This document shows, piece after piece, positions 59,839 to 64,000 of a DNA stretch of 64,000 nt; position 1 is the stretch's first letter; every line of letters starts with the position of its first letter. A model generated the notes under the pieces. It was not told the DNA's origin. It made no database searches and was given only the letters and a program-made list of their open reading frames with translations. This DNA is from Streptomyces antnestii. Its GTDB lineage: Bacteria; Actinomycetota; Actinomycetes; Streptomycetales; Streptomycetaceae. The position numbers and the translations under genes were made by a program. The DNA lies in NCBI RefSeq assembly GCF_004005495.1, contig NZ_RZYA01000016.1:124001-188000 (forward strand), read 5' to 3'.

Positions 59839-61101
59839 TCAGGCCGTGGCGGGCAGCGCCTCCACCTGGACGTCCGGTCCCGGGCTCCGCCGCGGCAGCG
59901 TCAGCACGGCCAGGAAGCCGAACACCGCGACGGCGGCGAAGAAGTAGAAGCCCCAGGGGTGCCCGATCCCGGCCGTGACGAGCGCGCCCGTGATCGACGG
60001 GCCGACGATCGACCCGATGCGGCCGATCCCGGAGGCCGAGCCGAGCGCGGTGCCCCGGACCGACGCCGGATAGTAGTGGGTGACGTAGGCGTAGACGAGT
60101 ACCTGCGCGGAGAAGACGAAGACCCCGGTCAGGAAGACCACGGTGTCGAGCAGCAGATTGCTGCCCATCTTGACGCTCAGCAGCGCCAGCATGACCACGG
60201 AGACCGCGAACCAGCCCATGGCGGTGCCCTTGATGCCGCGACGGTCGGCGACGCTGCCGCCGATCACGAGGCCCACGATTCCGCCGGCGTTCAGGATCAG
60301 GAGCTGCGTGACGGCGGTGGGCACGGGATAACCGGCGTCGTTCATGAGCTTCGGCAGCCATGTGTTGAGCCCGTAGACCAGCAGCAGGCCCATGAACGAG
60401 GCGACCCAGATGCCGATTCCGGCCCGCAGGTAGGCCGGCTTGAGGAGTTCGCCGAATGCGACGCGCCGGCCGCTGTCCGCGTTGCGCGTCTGCTCGAAGG
60501 CCTCCGACTCGGGCAGCCGGAACCACTGGAGCACGGCGATGCCGAGTCCGGCGACACCGAGGACGTAGAAGAGGATCTTCCAGTTGTCGGTGACCTGGAG
60601 GGCGAGCAGCGAGGTGATCACGGCACCCGTGTGGTAGCCGGTCATGGTGAGCGTGGAGGCGCGGGCCCGCCGGTGGGCGGGCATGTTCTCGGACATCATC
60701 GTGAGCGACACCGGCATGCACGCACCGAGGCCGAGACCGGCGGCGAGCCGGAGCGCGGCGAACACGGTCACCGATCCGGCCAGCGGTACGAGGAGGGTGA
60801 AGACGGAGAACACCACCACCGATCCGATCAGCAGGAGGCGTCGTCCGAGCCGGTCGGCCAGCGGACCGACGCACACCGCGCCGATCGCGACGCCCACAAG
60901 TGACAGGGTGGCGACGGTGGTTGCGTCCACCGCCGTCATGCCGAGGTGATGGGTCTTGAGGAGCGTCGGGATGATGGCGCCGAGGACGACGAGGTCGTAG
61001 CCCTCCAGCATGACGGTGATCCAGCACAGGACCACCGTCCAGGTGCTGCGTGCGGCGGTGCCGGTTCCGGCCGGTACTTGCGTCGGTATGGAGCGTGTCA
61101 C
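59839..61101 (-). CDS. MFS transporter, aromatic acid:H+ symporter-like
   Basis: 420 residues from a GTG with GGGGGG upstream. EGYDLVVLGAIIPTL in the first membrane segment is the AAHS signature (D-Y-D/G-x2-V), and GPLADRLGRRLLL is the loop 2 motif. The AAHS group imports benzoate, 4-hydroxybenzoate, mandelate and similar acids. Downstream of the aldehyde dehydrogenase and decarboxylase on the same strand, so probably the importer for that route. Confidence 0.88.
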   Translation of the reverse strand: MTRSIPTQVPAGTGTAARSTWTVVLCWITVMLEGYDLVVLGAIIPTLLKTHHLGMTAVDATTVATLSLVGVAIGAVCVGPLADRLGRRLLLIGSVVVFSVFTLLVPLAGSVTVFAALRLAAGLGLGACMPVSLTMMSENMPAHRRARASTLTMTGYHTGAVITSLLALQVTDNWKILFYVLGVAGLGIAVLQWFRLPESEAFEQTRNADSGRRVAFGELLKPAYLRAGIGIWVASFMGLLLVYGLNTWLPKLMNDAGYPVPTAVTQLLILNAGGIVGLVIGGSVADRRGIKGTAMGWFAVSVVMLALLSVKMGSNLLLDTVVFLTGVFVFSAQVLVYAYVTHYYPASVRGTALGSASGIGRIGSIVGPSITGALVTAGIGHPWGFYFFAAVAVFGFLAVLTLPRRSPGPDVQVEALPATA

Positions 61102-61167
61102 GGTTGACCCCCCAGGGGCGGCTACGGGAGACGGGGCGTGAAGCAGGTTGGAGGAGGAGGGGACAGG

Positions 61168-62622
61168 TCAGAAGGGGTAGTCGGCGATGTCCGGACGGAC
61201 AGTCACCCACTGGGTCTCGGTGAACGCGTCGATGTTGGCCGTGGCACCGCCGAAGCGGGAGCCGGTGCCGGACGCCTTCACGCCGCCGAAGGGCGCGTTG
61301 GGCTCGTCGCCCACCGTCTGCTCGTTGATGTGGATCTTTCCGGACTCGATGCGGTCGGCGAGCTTCATCGCGGTCCCGACATCGCCGAGGATCGCGACGG
61401 ACAGGCCGTACTCGCAGTCGTCGACGATGTGCGCGGCCTCGTCGAGCGTGGCGAAGGAGACCACCGGCGCCACGGGCCCGAAGATCTCCTCGCGCCAGGC
61501 CGGCATGTCCACGGTCACGTCGGTGAGGACGGTGGCCTGGTAGCAGGGGCCGGAGATCTCGCCGCCGGCGGCGACCGTGGCACCCGCCGCGACGCTCTCG
61601 GTGACGATGCCGTGCACGCGCTCCAGTTGCCGGCGGTCGATGATCGGGCCGAGCGCCACCTCCTCACGCGCGGGATCGCCGACCGGAAGCGCCTTCGCCT
61701 TCGCGGCGAGCGCGGCCGTGTACTCCTCCACCAGTGACTCGTGCACGATGTGACGGCCCGTCGTCATACAGATCTGCCCCTGGTGCAGATACGCGCCGAA
61801 GGCACCGGCGGACGCCGCCTTCGCCACGTCGGCGCCCGGCAGGACGACCAGGGCGTTGTTGCCGCCGAGTTCGAGATGCGCCCGCTTGAGGAGCCGCCCC
61901 GCCTGCTCGCCGATGGCCCGCCCGACCGGCGTGGAACCGGTGAAGGAGACGACGCGGACCTCGGGGGCCTCGACGAGGGCCTGGCCCACCGCGCCGTCCC
62001 CCGGCAGCAGGTGCAGCACGCCGTCCGGCAGCCCCGCCTCCTCGAAGATCCGCGCGATGACGACGCCGCCGCTCACCGCGGTCCGCGGGTCGGGCTTCAG
62101 CAGCACCGCGTTGCCCAGGGCGAGGGCGGGCGCCACCGAACGGAGGCCCAGCACCAGGGGGAAGTTGAAGGGAGCGATGACTCCGACGACGCCCGCCGGA
62201 CGGCGACGGGCCAGCGACCAGCGCGCGTCCTCGCTGGTGAGGACCTCGCCCTGCGGGTGGGTGGGCAGCGCGGCGCACTCGTAGCACTCGCCCACGGCGA
62301 GCTGGACCTCGAACGCCGCCTTGGTGCGCACCGATCCGGCCTCGCGCACGAGCCAGTCCTCGATCTCGCCCGCGTGTTCGGTGAACAGGTCGCCCGCGCG
62401 CCGCAGGACGGCGGCGCGCCGCTGCGGGGAGGTCGCGGCCCACGCGCGCTGCGCCTCGGCGGCACGGGCAGCGGCGCGGCGCACGAGCTCGGGAGTGGAC
62501 TGGCCCAGGGTGGCGAGCTGTTCGCCGGTGGCCGGTTCGACGACGGGGTACGTGGACGCGGAGTCCTGCCAGCCGTCGGAGTAGAACCTGCCGCCCCAGA
62601 CGGCGCTGTCCAGGAATGTCAT
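61168..62622 (-). CDS. Benzaldehyde-type aldehyde dehydrogenase
   Basis: 484 residues. Catalytic Glu in HLELGGNNALVVLPG, catalytic Cys in GQICMTTGRHIVH and NAD loop GSTPVGRAIGEQ. The sequence follows benzaldehyde/vanillin dehydrogenases (XylC-like), which turn benzaldehyde to benzoate. Its gene is adjacent to the benzoylformate-decarboxylase-like gene on the same strand, whose product would be benzaldehyde. GGAAGTGAGG precedes the ATG, and a hexanucleotide repeat lies just upstream. Confidence 0.88.
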   Translation of the reverse strand: MTFLDSAVWGGRFYSDGWQDSASTYPVVEPATGEQLATLGQSTPELVRRAAARAAEAQRAWAATSPQRRAAVLRRAGDLFTEHAGEIEDWLVREAGSVRTKAAFEVQLAVGECYECAALPTHPQGEVLTSEDARWSLARRRPAGVVGVIAPFNFPLVLGLRSVAPALALGNAVLLKPDPRTAVSGGVVIARIFEEAGLPDGVLHLLPGDGAVGQALVEAPEVRVVSFTGSTPVGRAIGEQAGRLLKRAHLELGGNNALVVLPGADVAKAASAGAFGAYLHQGQICMTTGRHIVHESLVEEYTAALAAKAKALPVGDPAREEVALGPIIDRRQLERVHGIVTESVAAGATVAAGGEISGPCYQATVLTDVTVDMPAWREEIFGPVAPVVSFATLDEAAHIVDDCEYGLSVAILGDVGTAMKLADRIESGKIHINEQTVGDEPNAPFGGVKASGTGSRFGGATANIDAFTETQWVTVRPDIADYPF

Positions 62623-62642
62623 CGTGCTGCCTCACTTCCGTA

Positions 62643-62684
62643 CAGATGCAGATGCAGATGCAGATGTGGATGTTGATGTGGATG
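62643..62684. repeat. Hexanucleotide repeat (CAGATG)4 and variants
   Basis: CAGATG x4 (62643-62666), then TGGATG, TTGATG and TGGATG. On the minus strand this is a CAT/CATCTG run 20 bases upstream of the dehydrogenase ATG, in its 5' leader. Confidence 0.9.
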
Positions 62685-62726
62685 CGGGTGTTCGGACGGT
62701 GGTGCAGGTATACGGCCTCCGGCCCG

Positions 62727-64000
62727 TCAGGACGGCGTCGTGAGCGCCGTGTCGACCTGTACGAGACGCGGGTGGTCGGGGCGTTCGGCAAGCACGGCCC
62801 GTAGTTCCTCCGGATCGCTCACGTGCTGGGACGGAACCCCGTACCCCTCGGCGATGCGGGTGAAGTCGAGGCCCGGGATGTCGAGGCCCGGCGCGTCCGG
62901 TACCCCCAGGAGCCCGCCGAACCAGCGCAGGGCGCCGTAGGTCCCGTTGCGCAGGAGCACGACGGTCAGGGGCACGCGGTGCTGTGCCGCGGTCCACAGG
63001 GCGGTGATGCCGTAGTTGGCGGAGCCGTCGCCGATCACGCCCACGACGGGCCGGTCCGGCTGCCCCATGGCGACACCGACCGCGCCGGGCAGCCCGAAGC
63101 CGAGCCCGCCGGCGGCCGGGAAGTAGTACGAGCCCGAATGGCGCAGGTCCATCTGCCGCCACCACGAGGAGTTCGTGGAGGTGGACTCGACGACGTACGC
63201 GGTGTCATGGGGCAGTTCGTCGCGGAGCGCCGCGAACACTTCCTCGGGGTGCAGCCGCGCGTCGTCCGACGTGCGTGGTTCAGGGGCAGGACGATAGTCG
63301 GCGGCTGCTGGCTCCGCGGGCTCCCGGGGAGTGTCGAGGGCGGCGAGGAGCAGGCCGACGGCGGCGGCGGGCGAGGCGAGCAGCGCCTCTCCCATCGGCG
63401 CGCGGGCCACGGCGGACGCGTCGTCGGTCACCTGGATCAGGCGTGTGCCCTCCGGCAGATAGGAGCCGGGAAGGTGCTCGTGGTAGCGGAACACCGGGGC
63501 GCCGAGCACGAGCACCAGGTCGTGGCCCTCGAACGCCTCCGAGACGGGCCCGATCCCGGCGGGCAGCACGCCCCGGAACAGCGGATGCCGGTTCGGGAAG
63601 GGCAGCCGGAACAGCGACGGCGCCGCCCACACCGGGCTCCCGAGCCGTTCGGCGAGGCGCACGGCGTCGTCGAAGAGACCGGCCGAGTCGATGTCGCCGC
63701 CGAGGACGAGCAGGGGCCGGCGGGCGCCGGTCAGCTGCTCGACGAGCCATCGGGCCTGCTCGGCGCTGGGGGTGTCGGCCCGCTGGACCCGCCGGCCGAG
63801 GAGCGCCAGGGAGTTCTCGCCGGCGTCGGCGGCCCAGTCGTCGTACGGGACGGAGAGATACGTGGGGCGACGCTGCAGCTCGGCCTCGAAGAGGGCCTGG
63901 GCGAGCGCGCGCGGGACGTCCTGGGCGCACGCGGGCTCGGCGGCCCAGCCGACGAGGGGCTTCATGAGCGCGGGCGCGTCGACGCTGGCGAGGTTCGCCT
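62727..64000 (-). CDS. Benzoylformate decarboxylase-like TPP enzyme, 5' end outside window
   Basis: About 424 residues visible of about 530; the frame is open to the edge, with an upstream segment ANLASVDAPALMKPLV continuing the fold. The C-terminal TPP-binding domain has GDGSANYGITALWTAAQH (GDG-x24-NN type) and YFPAAGGLGFGLPGAVGVAMG, with WFGGLLG and TRIAEGYGVPSQ typical of benzoylformate decarboxylase. The enzyme turns benzoylformate to benzaldehyde and CO2. Its position beside a benzaldehyde-type dehydrogenase and an aromatic-acid transporter supports this. The Glu and His of the N-terminal half are not visible here. Confidence 0.82.
   Translation of the reverse strand, partial: ANLASVDAPALMKPLVGWAAEPACAQDVPRALAQALFEAELQRRPTYLSVPYDDWAADAGENSLALLGRRVQRADTPSAEQARWLVEQLTGARRPLLVLGGDIDSAGLFDDAVRLAERLGSPVWAAPSLFRLPFPNRHPLFRGVLPAGIGPVSEAFEGHDLVLVLGAPVFRYHEHLPGSYLPEGTRLIQVTDDASAVARAPMGEALLASPAAAVGLLLAALDTPREPAEPAAADYRPAPEPRTSDDARLHPEEVFAALRDELPHDTAYVVESTSTNSSWWRQMDLRHSGSYYFPAAGGLGFGLPGAVGVAMGQPDRPVVGVIGDGSANYGITALWTAAQHRVPLTVVLLRNGTYGALRWFGGLLGVPDAPGLDIPGLDFTRIAEGYGVPSQHVSDPEELRAVLAERPDHPRLVQVDTALTTPS

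Noticed and set aside
62643..62684. His-rich coding extension for the aldehyde dehydrogenase
   Set aside because: A ribosome site stands right before the ATG at 62622; the CAT run is in the leader.

Overview
The window looks like chromosomal DNA of a Streptomyces-type actinomycete. It is very GC-rich throughout, many starts are GTG or TTG, and neighbouring genes often share 4-base ATGA/GTGA stop-start overlaps. It carries families typical of that group: an AfsR-type SARP regulator, an S-adenosyl methyltransferase of the DUF574 type, paired IclR/GntR/PucR/GlxA regulators, a TerD protein, and a histidine ammonia-lyase with Cys-Ser-Gly at the MIO site. I recognised no rRNA, tRNA, CRISPR array, transposase or phage gene. 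The content is metabolic and regulatory, as in the accessory part of a Streptomyces chromosome.

Left part (1-17 kb): a cut-off inositol-monophosphatase-like gene with lost metal ligands; an extended SDR; a two-RCK channel-like protein; a large AfsR-type regulator with a three-copy repeat in its DNA-binding domain; a methyltransferase; an epoxide hydrolase; and a lipoprotein. A tight five-gene operon follows (13417-16277 plus 9797-13420): amidohydrolase, lipoprotein substrate-binding protein, two permeases and two ATPases, facing a FadR-type GntR regulator. It is probably an import-and-hydrolysis system for an unidentified nitrogenous compound.

Middle left (17-30 kb): a TauD-type dioxygenase preceded by a possible leader ORF and a large hairpin; an APC permease; then a patchy stretch (20.2-24.1 kb) with a PLAT-domain remnant, a dienelactone-hydrolase homologue lacking its nucleophile, and an M43 zinc metalloprotease without a signal peptide. 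Next come a TetR/SDR divergent pair, a thioredoxin-like protein without its cysteines, and a PucR-regulated ferredoxin reductase plus fatty-acid desaturase pair resembling the mycobacterial Rv3230c/DesA3 system.

Middle right (29.6-48.9 kb): an amidase and MFS transporter face a two-module Lrp/AsnC regulator and an RpiR regulator. These are followed by an APC permease, a glutamine-synthetase-like ligase, a FluG-like amidohydrolase, an M20 amidohydrolase and an IclR regulator, together a plausible amine or amide uptake and gamma-glutamylation route. Then comes a histidine-utilisation region: hutH, a probable histidine permease, IclR, a HutC-type GntR, hutU and the decayed remains of hutG. Several perfect palindromes lie at its promoters. 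hutI is not in the window.

Right part (48.9-64 kb): a PP2C phosphatase, a phosphoribosyltransferase/hydrolase fusion, TerD, an isochorismatase-like hydrolase facing a GlxA-type regulator, a Rieske/DUF2231 membrane protein, PIG-V-like and GtrA membrane proteins, YCII, an intact dienelactone hydrolase, a VOC/AraC pair, and finally an aromatic-acid MFS transporter, benzaldehyde-type dehydrogenase and benzoylformate-decarboxylase-like gene (cut by the window end) that fit a mandelate/benzoylformate-to-benzoate route.
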